Assembly: GCA_002308235.1 (NCBI GenBank)
Contig: DBVS01000089.1
Location: 336 to 20,865 of the forward strand
Origin: Lachnospiraceae bacterium UBA1258
GTDB taxonomy: Bacteria > Bacillota > Clostridia > Lachnospirales > Lachnospiraceae
Direction: 5' to 3'
DNA: 20,530 bases
The notes beneath the pieces are model-generated. The model searched no databases. It was not told where the DNA came from and saw only the letters and a program-made list of their open reading frames with translations. Positions within the stretch are counted from its first letter, which is position 1. Every line of letters begins with the position of its first letter. Position numbers and translations under genes: made by a program. Of the stretch, positions 14,049 through 20,530 are shown piece by piece.

Positions 14049-16967
14049 CTACCTGGGAACCTCAACCATGATGTAGGCTTCAACCACATCCAGTTCTTCC
14101 ATGGCGTCAAAGTTTTCGAATACGAGACCGCACTCGAAGCCTGCCTTAACTTCCTTGACATCGTCCTTAAATCTCTTAAGGGAAGCGAGGTTACCTTCGA
14201 AGATAACGTCGTCTGCTCTCTTAACACGAACCTTACAGTTCTTCTGGAACATACCGTCAAGTACGTAAGAACCTGCGATGTTACCGATTGCGGATGCCTT
14301 GAAGATCTGACGAATCTCGGCATGACCGATAATCTTTTCTTCAAATACGGGATCGAGCATACCCTTCATTGCGTTCTCGATATCCTCGATAGCCTGATAA
14401 ATTACCTTGTAGAGTCTTACATCTACGCCTTCGCTGTCTGCCGCAGCCTTGGCAACGGGATCGGCCTTAACGTTGAAGCCGATGATGATTGCATTGGATG
14501 CGCCGGCAAGAGAAACGTCGGATTCGTTGATGGCACCTACGCCGCCGTGAATGACCTTAACCACAACTTCTTCGTTGGAAAGCTTGGTAAGAGACTGCTT
14601 AACGGCTTCCACACTACCCTGAACGTCTGCCTTGATGATAAGGTTGAGTTCCTTAAGGTTACCCTCCTGGATCTTGTTGAACAGATCGTCAAGGGACATT
14701 GCAGCCTTGGTTTCTTCAAGCTTCTTTTCTTTGTTCTGGGCGATAAAGGTCTCTGCAAAGCTCTTTGCGGTCTTATCGCTGTCGTGAGCGATGAATACGT
14801 CTCCCGCATTGGGAACTCCGTTAAGGCCGAGGATCTCAACGGGAATGGAAGGTCCTGCGGACTTGACGCTCTTACCCTTGTCGTTGACCATTGCGCGAAC
14901 CTTACCGTGGCAGGCACCTGCGGATACAAAATCTCCGCCCTTTAAGGTACCCTTCTGAACCAGAACGGTAGCTACGGGACCGCGGCCCTTATCAAGTTCT
15001 GCCTCGATAACGATACCCCTTGCGCGACGCTTGGGATTAGCCTTGAGTTCAAGAATATCGGCGGTAAGAAGAATGGTCTCCAAAAGATCGTCGATACCGT
15101 CTCCGCGCTTTGCGGAAATATTAACAAACTCGGTAGATCCGCCCCAGTCGGTGGAAATGAGTTCGTACTCGGAAAGCTCCTGCTTAACCTTGTCGGGATT
15201 TGCGCCCGGTTTATCTATCTTGTTGACCGCTACGATGATCTCAACGCCTGCGGCCTTCGCATGGTTGATGGCTTCTACTGTCTGAGGCATTACACCGTCA
15301 TCTGCGGCAACCACAAGAACAGCAATATCGGTGGAATTTGCACCGCGCATACGCATGGCGGTGAATGCTTCATGTCCGGGGGTATCAAGGAAGGTAATGT
15401 CTCTTCCCTTGGTATTAACGGTATATGCACCGATAGCCTGGGTGATTCCGCCGGCTTCTTTATCAATAACGTTGGTCTTTCTGATGGCATCAAGAAGGGA
15501 GGTCTTACCATGGTCAACATGACCCATTACGCAGACTACGGGAGGTCTTGCGACCATATCCTTCTCGGTTTCGTCTTCTTCTTTAAGGAGTTCTTCGATA
15601 ACGTCAACCTTAACGGCGCGCTCGCAGATGATCTCGTAATCGATGGCAATCTCTTCCGCTTCCTCAAAGGAAATTTCCTGGTTGGGGTTGACTATCTTAC
15701 CCTGAAGGAAAAGCTTCTTGATAATGGCTGCGGGCTGGATCTTCATCTTGTCCGCAAGGTCCTTTATGGTAATGGTGTCATCAACGGTAATAACCTTGAT
15801 AACTTCCTGTTCTGCTTCGGGTTTCTTTTCGGGCTTGATGAATTTGCCGGTGCGTCTCTTCATTGCCAGGGTTTCTTCATCATCCTGCATAAGGAAGTTC
15901 TTGTTGGAACGTCCTTCCTTTTCCTGACTGCGGCGCTTTTCGTTTGCCTTCTTTTCACCGTCTCTTGCATTGTCGTGATTCTTGTTCTTTCCGAACTTGT
16001 CATCACGTCTGTCACTGCCGGGCTTTGATACGTTTGTATCCGCAAAAGCGGGCTTATCGTGACGTCCCTGAGGTCCAAAGCCCGAGGGCCTGTTCATTCC
16101 GCCGGGTGCGCCCTGACCGTCGCGCTTCTTAAAGCCGCCTTCACGAGGCTGAAAATTACCGCCTTCAGGTCTGTTAAAGGGCTTTCTTTCTCCCTTTCCT
16201 GCGCCTGTAGCCGCATTGGCTCCTTCGGGTCTCGGACGTCTTTCAAAGTTCTTTCCGCCATCGGGTCTCTGAGGCTTAAAGTCTCTGTTCCCTGCGGGAC
16301 GGATGAATTCCTTCTTGGGTGCTTCTTCAATGATCACGTTGATAGGCTTTGCGGGTCTTTCAACGGGCGCGGGAGATACGGGCTTAACTTCCTCTTCATG
16401 GATCTCTTCGGCCGCGCGCTCCTGCATCTGACGGTTGATAACGTCAGCTCTGGGTTTGATTATCTGATGAGTATATTCGTTACCGGAGATCGTTCTTCCC
16501 TTGGGAGGCATGGGTCTTCCTGCGGGACGGTTTCCGCCGTTCTGGGGCTGTCCCTGTCTCGCGGGTCTGTCACCCTGTCCGGGAAGCTTTGAATTATGGG
16601 TATTGTTAACGAATATGATCTTTTTCTTTTTAACGGGCTCCTTGGGAGCTTCAGGTCTTGCCTGTTCGCTCTTAACAGCGCTCTCTTCGGGTTTCTTCGC
16701 AGGTGCTTCGGTTTTTACCGGAGCTTTTCCGGCGGGCTCTTCCCCGGCAGGCTTTTCTGCTTTAACGGTCTTGGCGGGAGCCTTTTCCTCTTTTGCGGGC
16801 TCTGCTTTACCGAATTTCTTTCTGACCATGGCTACAGCCGCATCATCGATGCTGCTCTGGGCGGCCTTGGCCTCTATTCCTTTCTCCGCAAGGAAGGTGA
16901 TCACATCCTTGCTCTGTATTCCCAATTCTTTTGCCAACTCATGTACTTTCATATTATCCACGCTCAC
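14049..16967 (-). CDS. infB: translation initiation factor IF-2
   Basis: A GTPase that places initiator fMet-tRNA on the 30S subunit and promotes subunit joining. It begins with an IF2N motif (VHELAKELGIQSKDVI). A disordered Lys/Pro/Gly/Arg-rich region spans about 52-380, and a second IF2N-like domain covers about 392-450. The G domain has GHVDHGKT (482-489), DTPGH (528-532), NKID (582-585) and SAK (618-620). Domains II, III and the fMet-tRNA-binding C2 follow to residue 972. The annotated start is GTG at 16967, overlapping the ylxQ stop (GTGA), with AAGGA close upstream. An ATG five codons later (16952), MKVHELAKEL, matches the usual IF2 start and is an equally possible site. The long Gly/Arg/Pro linker is typical of Lachnospiraceae-like IF2. 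Confidence 0.97.
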   Translation of the reverse strand: MSVDNMKVHELAKELGIQSKDVITFLAEKGIEAKAAQSSIDDAAVAMVRKKFGKAEPAKEEKAPAKTVKAEKPAGEEPAGKAPVKTEAPAKKPEESAVKSEQARPEAPKEPVKKKKIIFVNNTHNSKLPGQGDRPARQGQPQNGGNRPAGRPMPPKGRTISGNEYTHQIIKPRADVINRQMQERAAEEIHEEEVKPVSPAPVERPAKPINVIIEEAPKKEFIRPAGNRDFKPQRPDGGKNFERRPRPEGANAATGAGKGERKPFNRPEGGNFQPREGGFKKRDGQGAPGGMNRPSGFGPQGRHDKPAFADTNVSKPGSDRRDDKFGKNKNHDNARDGEKKANEKRRSQEKEGRSNKNFLMQDDEETLAMKRRTGKFIKPEKKPEAEQEVIKVITVDDTITIKDLADKMKIQPAAIIKKLFLQGKIVNPNQEISFEEAEEIAIDYEIICERAVKVDVIEELLKEEDETEKDMVARPPVVCVMGHVDHGKTSLLDAIRKTNVIDKEAGGITQAIGAYTVNTKGRDITFLDTPGHEAFTAMRMRGANSTDIAVLVVAADDGVMPQTVEAINHAKAAGVEIIVAVNKIDKPGANPDKVKQELSEYELISTDWGGSTEFVNISAKRGDGIDDLLETILLTADILELKANPKRRARGIVIEAELDKGRGPVATVLVQKGTLKGGDFVSAGACHGKVRAMVNDKGKSVKSAGPSIPVEILGLNGVPNAGDVFIAHDSDKTAKSFAETFIAQNKEKKLEETKAAMSLDDLFNKIQEGNLKELNLIIKADVQGSVEAVKQSLTKLSNEEVVVKVIHGGVGAINESDVSLAGASNAIIIGFNVKADPVAKAAADSEGVDVRLYKVIYQAIEDIENAMKGMLDPVFEEKIIGHAEIRQIFKASAIGNIAGSYVLDGMFQKNCKVRVKRADDVIFEGNLASLKRFKDDVKEVKAGFECGLVFENFDAMEELDVVEAYIMVEVPR

Positions 16968-17287
16968 CTTTCCTTCGTTCCATTTTCTTCAAGATACGTT
17001 TTCAGAGATCCGGCGAATCCCCCGTCACAAACAGCCACGGTGGATCTTTCCTCCCTGCCGATTGCACGACCGAGTTCTTCCTTCGTTCCGTATGAAAAGC
17101 ACGGAACCTCGTAAAAAGAACACATATTTTTAAATTTCTTTTCGGTGTTTCCGGACGAATCCGAGGCTAAAATCACAAGCTCGGCCTTACCCGATTTGAC
17201 AGCCTCTTCCGTGGCGAAACCTCCGCTTTTAATCTTTCCCGCTTTCATACAAAGACCCAGCAGGGAAAATATTTTGTTATTCTGCAA
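16964..17287 (-). CDS. ylxQ: L7Ae/L30e/S12e/Gadd45-family RNA-binding protein YlxQ
   Basis: A 107-residue homologue of L7Ae-type kink-turn-binding ribosomal proteins, in its conserved place between ylxR and infB. Recognisable features are LLGLCMKAGKIKSGG (9-23), AELVILASDSSGNTEKK (35-51), and the later VPCFSYGTKEELGRAIGREE (about 61-80), typical of the family. The start is TTG at 17287, with AGAGGA 8 bases upstream. No ATG gives a full-length protein. It overlaps ylxR by 11 bases and infB by 4. In the family these proteins bind RNA; the precise target in this organism is unknown. Confidence 0.9.
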   Translation of the reverse strand: MQNNKIFSLLGLCMKAGKIKSGGFATEEAVKSGKAELVILASDSSGNTEKKFKNMCSFYEVPCFSYGTKEELGRAIGREERSTVAVCDGGFAGSLKTYLEENGTKER

Positions 17288-17543
17288 TCTTTAATTCCTC
17301 TTTTAAACGTGCAATGATATCTTCCGGAACAGCTACACCCAGGGCGCGCTCCAATCCCTTGTTCTTGAATGCTTTCGCAAGACATTCGGGATCTTTGCAA
17401 AGGTAAGCACCTCTTCCGTTCATTTTGCCCTTTAAATCTGTTTTTATCTCACCTTCGGGAGTACGCACGATACGGATCAGTTCCCTCTTGTCACGGGACT
17501 GTCTGCAGCCGACGCACTGCCTCATAGGTACTTTTTTATCCAT
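17277..17543 (-). CDS. rnpM: YlxR-family RNA-binding protein (RNase P modulator RnpM)
   Basis: An 88-residue protein of the YlxR family: PMRQCVGCRQSRDKRELIRIVR (6-27) and GRGAYLC (43-49) are the diagnostic blocks, forming a basic RNA-binding surface. The Bacillus homologue has been linked to RNase P RNA, hence the name RnpM. The ATG overlaps the nusA stop as TAATG, with GGAGAGG just upstream, so translation is coupled to nusA. Confidence 0.92.
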   Translation of the reverse strand: MDKKVPMRQCVGCRQSRDKRELIRIVRTPEGEIKTDLKGKMNGRGAYLCKDPECLAKAFKNKGLERALGVAVPEDIIARLKEELKIAE

Positions 17544-18694
17544 TAAGCCTCTCCGTTGTTCTCTTCTTCTTCGCCTTCGTACTCTCCGTCGTACTCTCCG
17601 TCATAATCTTCATCGTAGTCTTCATCATCCATGTAGTCTTCGATGCGGAATCCGAAGGCGTCCTTAGCCTGGGTTTCGGACTTGATATCGATCTTGTATC
17701 CGGTAAGACGTGCGGCAAGACGTGCGTTCTGGCCTTCCTTACCGATGGCAAGGGAAAGCTGATAGTCGGGAACTACAACCTTGGCGGTCTTTTCTTCGGG
17801 ATCTGCAAATACGTTTACGATCTTTGCGGGAGAAAGGGCATTCTGAATAAGAATACCGGGGTTCTCGTCCCAGTTGATGACGTCGATCTTTTCACCGCGA
17901 AGTTCTTCAACAATGGCATTTACTCTGGCACCGTTCATACCTACGCATGCGCCTACGGCGTCAACGTTGGGATTGTCGGACCATACTGCAATCTTGGTAC
18001 GGCTTCCGGCTTCTCTTGCGATGCTCTTTATAACTACGGTTCCGTCTTTAATCTCGGTAACCTCTTCCTCAAACAGGCGCTTAACCAGTTCGGGGTGGGT
18101 ACGGCTTACCAGGATCCTGGGTCCCTTTGTTGTATTCTTTACTTCAAGAACATAAACCTTGATTCGCTCGGTAGGACGGAAAACTTCGGTCTTTACGCGT
18201 TCATTCTCGGTAAGAAGGGCATCTGCCTTACCAAGGTCGATACTGATGTTCTTTCCTACGTAACGCTGTACGATACCTGTAACAACATCCTTTTCTTTTT
18301 CATAGTAGATGTTGTAAACAACGCTTCTTTCTTCCTCACGGATCTTCTGAGTGATGACATTTCTTGCGTTCTGGGCTGCAATACGTCCAAACTCCTTGGA
18401 ATTGATATCAATATTGACGATATCACCGATAGCGGCATCTCCTTTAACCTTCTTGGCATCGGCCAGAGAGATCTGAGTGGCGGGATCGGTAACTTCATCA
18501 GTTACTTCCTTCTCGGCATAGCAAAGGAAATCGCAGGTCTCCCTGTTGATCTCAACCTTAACGTTGTCAGCCTTTCCGAAATGGTTCTTGCAGGCTGCGA
18601 TAAGTGAGTTCTCAATAGCGTCAAAAAGAACCTCACGGCTGATCTGCTTCTCCTTTTCCAATAAATCCAATGCTTCCATCAATTCCTTGTTCAT
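17543..18694 (-). CDS. nusA: transcription termination/antitermination factor NusA
   Basis: A 383-residue RNA polymerase-associated factor controlling pausing and termination. Residues 1-125 are the RNAP-binding NusA N-terminal domain, and about 134-198 the S1 domain (VVTGIVQRYVGKNISIDLGK). KH1 contains GACVGMNGARVNAIVEELRGE (248-268) and KH2 contains LAIGKEGQNARLAARL (315-330). The E. coli-type C-terminal AR domains are absent, as usual in Firmicutes. It ends in an unusually acidic Asp/Glu/Tyr/Gly tail (352-383) built from repeated D-Y-D-G/E-Y-x-G units. A purine-rich AAAGGATAAG lies upstream of the ATG. Confidence 0.96.
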   Translation of the reverse strand: MNKELMEALDLLEKEKQISREVLFDAIENSLIAACKNHFGKADNVKVEINRETCDFLCYAEKEVTDEVTDPATQISLADAKKVKGDAAIGDIVNIDINSKEFGRIAAQNARNVITQKIREEERSVVYNIYYEKEKDVVTGIVQRYVGKNISIDLGKADALLTENERVKTEVFRPTERIKVYVLEVKNTTKGPRILVSRTHPELVKRLFEEEVTEIKDGTVVIKSIAREAGSRTKIAVWSDNPNVDAVGACVGMNGARVNAIVEELRGEKIDVINWDENPGILIQNALSPAKIVNVFADPEEKTAKVVVPDYQLSLAIGKEGQNARLAARLTGYKIDIKSETQAKDAFGFRIEDYMDDEDYDEDYDGEYDGEYEGEEEENNGEA

Positions 18695-18775
18695 TTTTCT
18701 TATCCTTTCGTGTCTTTGATAGCCCGTGTTTTCGGGCGTTCCGGGTCAATGCCCGTCTCTGCGTAAATTGACAGG

Positions 18776-19240
18776 TTATAATTCAAGTGCAAGTTTGATC
18801 AATGCGATTTCGCTTCGCTTAAAGCTTTTATCTTCACCGTTAATTTCAAGAACGATGCTCTCGGCATCAAAGTTCTTTAAAACTCCGGCAAATTCCTTTT
18901 GTTTGTCTATGGGTTTGTAGGTTTTGAGCTCTACATTCTCACCGATGCTTGCGGCAAGATGCTTGTCCTTTTTGAGGGCTCTTCCGAGTCCCGGACTCGA
19001 GACCTCAAGATAGTAGGCTTCTTCGATAAAATCGTCTCTGTCAAGTTCGTCCGACAGTCTTCTGCTGACTGCCTCGCAGTCGTTTATCGTAACTCCGCCT
19101 TCTTTGTCTATATATGCACGGAGATACCACTCTCCGGCCTCGTTCACGAATTCGACGTCGTAAATCTGTACTCCGCAGTCCTTCGCGATGGGCTCAAGAA
19201 GGGCTTCCGTCTTTGCCTCGTAGGTATCGTGCTTCGCCAT
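18776..19240 (-). CDS. rimP: ribosome maturation factor RimP
   Basis: A 154-residue cytosolic 30S assembly factor, first gene of the operon. DVEFVNEAGEWYLRAYIDKEGGVTINDCEAVSRRLSDELD is the classical RimP core, followed by YYLEVSSPGLGRALKKDKH (SSPGLxRxL motif) and a C-terminal Sm-like domain. I chose the ATG at 19240 because AGGAGG (19245-19250) lies 4 bases upstream. The ATG at 19300 would include the leader hairpin and has no ribosome site. An 81-base gap with only a weak 5-bp hairpin separates it from nusA. Confidence 0.95.
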   Translation of the reverse strand: MAKHDTYEAKTEALLEPIAKDCGVQIYDVEFVNEAGEWYLRAYIDKEGGVTINDCEAVSRRLSDELDRDDFIEEAYYLEVSSPGLGRALKKDKHLAASIGENVELKTYKPIDKQKEFAGVLKNFDAESIVLEINGEDKSFKRSEIALIKLALEL

Positions 19241-19244
19241 ACAG

Positions 19245-19250
19245 CCTCCT
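19245..19250 (-). promoter_or_regulatory. ribosome binding site deciding the rimP start
   Basis: AGGAGG on the minus strand, 4 bases before the ATG at 19240. It rules out the longer frame that begins inside the leader hairpin. Confidence 0.85.
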
Positions 19251-19276
19251 ATAAACTTTGCTTGCCTCTGCAACAA

Positions 19277-19304
19277 AAGAGTGGACTTTCGCAAGTCCAC
19301 TCTT
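19277..19304 (-). promoter_or_regulatory. leader hairpin of the rimP-nusA operon (perfect 12-bp stem, GNRA loop)
   Basis: On the minus strand, AAGAGTGGACTT pairs perfectly with AAGTCCACTCTT across GCGA, a GNRA-type tetraloop. After the stem come TT, G and TTG, so its T-tract is short for a strong terminator. Given the promoter at 19316-19344, the hairpin would begin only about 5 bases from the mRNA 5' end. It could stabilise the message or act as an attenuator. It could also be the weak terminator of the preceding WG-repeat gene. Confidence 0.75.
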
Positions 19305-19315
19305 AAAGCATATTT

Positions 19316-19344
19316 ACTCTATCATGTTTTTTTGAAAAAAGCAA
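19316..19344 (-). promoter_or_regulatory. candidate promoter of the rimP-nusA-infB operon
   Basis: On the minus strand, TTGCTT (19339-19344), 17 bases, TAGAGT (19316-19321). A TG one base before the -10 gives an extended -10 (TGATAGAGT). The spacer is A/T-rich. It starts 8 bases after the stop of the upstream gene. Predicted start of transcription is near 19309. Confidence 0.6.
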
Positions 19345-19351
19345 GCATAAA

Positions 19352-20530
19352 TTAGCGCAAAAGGTCATTTCTTTTGGGAACGTAATATGTTACTTCTTCG
19401 CCGTTTACGATCCTGAAGAGTTCACCGCTTGCCGCTACCGAGGTAGCATAGCCGAGATTACCGATAACATTGAAGGATTCGTCTATTTCGTATGCGACGC
19501 CGTCCTCTATCACCACGGCAAACCCGCCGCCGAATTCACATGCGTCGTCGAAAAGCTTAACAACATTTCCGTCGTGGTCGCAATATCCCCACTTGCCTTC
19601 CGTTGAGATCAGCCAGTACTTTTGGTCGGACATGCTGCAATAATCAAATATCTTATATTTGAGTTCACCTCCGGCAAAATCACAGAGAGCATATTGATCG
19701 TCTGCATTTATCAACAGTTTGGAACCGTAATTGTACACCCAGTCTCCGTCGTGCCAAAAGTGGCAATGAAAAGCCTGACTGTCATCGTATCCCCCTCCGT
19801 AAATGTGAACGGATTGATTGTAATAGCCGCCTACCGGCATAATATCCTCATAATATACCAGTTTACCGTTCTCGATTCTCATATCCCAGGGATAGATCCA
19901 CGCAACGATACCGTTATTGTCTCTTAAGAAAAGTCCCGATTCAACAGGCCCGTAGGAAAGGATATATCCGTTATTTGCGGGTCCGTTCGGCAATTCAACC
20001 CAGTTTTGGCCCGCTGCCAGTCCTACGCCTCTGCTGTTATTCTGTGCTTCTTCAATGGCTTTTAATCCGGATGCTTTATCCATATATGCGGAAGAATCGT
20101 CCTCGTTGATACCGTCCGCGTCTACCCATTCGATATTGCCGTCTTTGTCCATAAGTCCGAAATCAAAAGGGATTATGGAGTCAAATACGTTGTTTCTGTC
20201 AAATACCTCGGGCTTGATATTTCCAACAATCGTCGTCTTCCCGTCGTAAGAGCCGTGGGCAGAATCCATCATTCTCTCAGCAAAGCCTGTTTCCACCGAA
20301 TTTACGAGACTGCCGTCATAACGATAATAATCGTATTTTGTAGAAAAGAAATCGTAATATAGATCGGCATCCTCGCCGTTATACTGCGTCCATGTGGCTG
20401 TTACGAATCCGTCGGAACTTGCGGTTATATCTCCCTCGGCAAGTTCGAAGACCTGATTTCCCTTTCTGTCAAAAAGAAAGCTCTCGGAAGCATTTTTTAA
20501 TACAAAATATCCTTTGTCATTGGGATTTTC
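19352..20530 (-). CDS. WG-repeat-like beta-repeat protein, 5' end outside window
   Basis: The minus-strand frame is open from the right edge to a TAA at 19352-19354, giving 392 visible residues without a start codon. A GTG at 20296 is merely internal. Several segments resemble WG (KWG) beta-repeats: GYFVLKNASESFLFDRKGNQVFEL near the visible N-terminus, YWLISTEGKWGYCDHDGNVVKLFDD near residue 310, and GFAVVIEDGVAYEIDESFNVIG after it. The middle is rich in Tyr, Trp, Asp and Gly, with no catalytic motif that I recognise. No signal peptide can be judged because the N-terminus is missing. Such proteins are common and poorly understood in Lachnospiraceae-like genomes. It precedes the rimP operon but has no evident functional link to it. 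Confidence 0.7.
   Translation of the reverse strand, partial: ENPNDKGYFVLKNASESFLFDRKGNQVFELAEGDITASSDGFVTATWTQYNGEDADLYYDFFSTKYDYYRYDGSLVNSVETGFAERMMDSAHGSYDGKTTIVGNIKPEVFDRNNVFDSIIPFDFGLMDKDGNIEWVDADGINEDDSSAYMDKASGLKAIEEAQNNSRGVGLAAGQNWVELPNGPANNGYILSYGPVESGLFLRDNNGIVAWIYPWDMRIENGKLVYYEDIMPVGGYYNQSVHIYGGGYDDSQAFHCHFWHDGDWVYNYGSKLLINADDQYALCDFAGGELKYKIFDYCSMSDQKYWLISTEGKWGYCDHDGNVVKLFDDACEFGGGFAVVIEDGVAYEIDESFNVIGNLGYATSVAASGELFRIVNGEEVTYYVPKRNDLLR

Noticed and set aside
13590..14945. 451-codon plus-strand open frame
   Set aside because: It lies antisense to rbfA and the 3' half of infB, both clearly real. Its product is Cys/Gly/Leu-rich with no recognisable domain, as expected of the reverse frame of codon-biased genes.
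15261..16028. 255-codon plus-strand open frame antisense to infB
   Set aside because: Shadow of infB; no ribosome site or family resemblance.
14049..16967. Gly/Arg/Pro-rich stretch of IF2 as an inserted foreign element
   Set aside because: Low-complexity linkers between the N-terminal and G domains are normal for IF2 and the frame is continuous.
18722..18737. Small GCCCG/CGGGC hairpin between rimP and nusA
   Set aside because: Only 5 bp with no T-tract, too weak for a terminator. Possibly a minor mRNA structure.
19277..19304. Reading the rimP leader hairpin as a strong terminator of the WG-repeat gene
   Set aside because: The T-tract is short and interrupted by G, and the best promoter for rimP lies upstream of the hairpin. 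I therefore list it as a leader element and keep termination as an alternative.
1..20530. CRISPR arrays, tRNA/rRNA genes, transposases, prophage or defence modules
   Set aside because: I found no spaced direct repeats, tRNA-like cloverleaf, transposase motif or phage/defence gene; nearly all the sequence is explained by conserved genes.

Overview
The window looks like a chromosomal core segment of a low-to-mid GC Gram-positive anaerobe. It most resembles the Clostridia, probably Lachnospiraceae. The grounds are the classic Firmicutes gene order rimP-nusA-ylxR-ylxQ-infB-rbfA-nrnA-truB-ribF, the apt-relA pair, strong AGGAGG-type ribosome binding sites, and an MMPL transporter paired with a secreted heptad-repeat protein. 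The family-level assignment is inference. Nearly every gene is on the minus strand, so the biological reading order runs from the right edge to the left.

Right edge to about 11.3 kb: a 5'-truncated WG-repeat-like protein is followed by a promoter and a leader with a perfect 12-bp GNRA-capped hairpin. Next comes the tightly packed transcription/translation operon rimP, nusA, ylxR (rnpM), ylxQ, infB, rbfA, nrnA-like, truB and a short ribF. Most junctions overlap or are a few bases apart, and infB, ylxQ and truB appear to use GTG or TTG starts. The products act in 30S maturation (RimP, RbfA), transcript elongation/termination (NusA), translation initiation (IF2), RNase P/rRNA-associated RNA binding (YlxR, YlxQ), nano-RNA or pAp turnover (NrnA-like), tRNA pseudouridylation (TruB) and FAD synthesis (RibF). 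The RibF here ends after the adenylyltransferase domain and has no riboflavin kinase domain.

Middle (5.4-11.2 kb): a Na+/phosphate cotransporter with a PhoU-like tail has its own promoter. A TetR-family regulator, the only plus-strand gene, is divergent from a two-gene ABC exporter operon. The two ABC half-transporters form an asymmetric pair: the first has lost the catalytic Glu and the switch His, and the second is catalytically canonical. The divergent promoters overlap at their -10 elements, and a perfect palindrome covers the exporter -35.

Left (0-5.4 kb): an MMPL/RND transporter overlaps by ATGA a secreted LxxG-heptad protein, and this pair ends in a strong terminator. A good sigma-A promoter then drives apt and relA, which is cut by the window edge.

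There is no non-coding stretch longer than about 180 bases. I see no tRNA, rRNA, CRISPR, insertion sequence or prophage. Most of the window is conserved housekeeping sequence. The least understood pieces are the MMPL/heptad-protein pair, the asymmetric exporter with its compact control region, the kinase-less RibF and the rimP leader hairpin.
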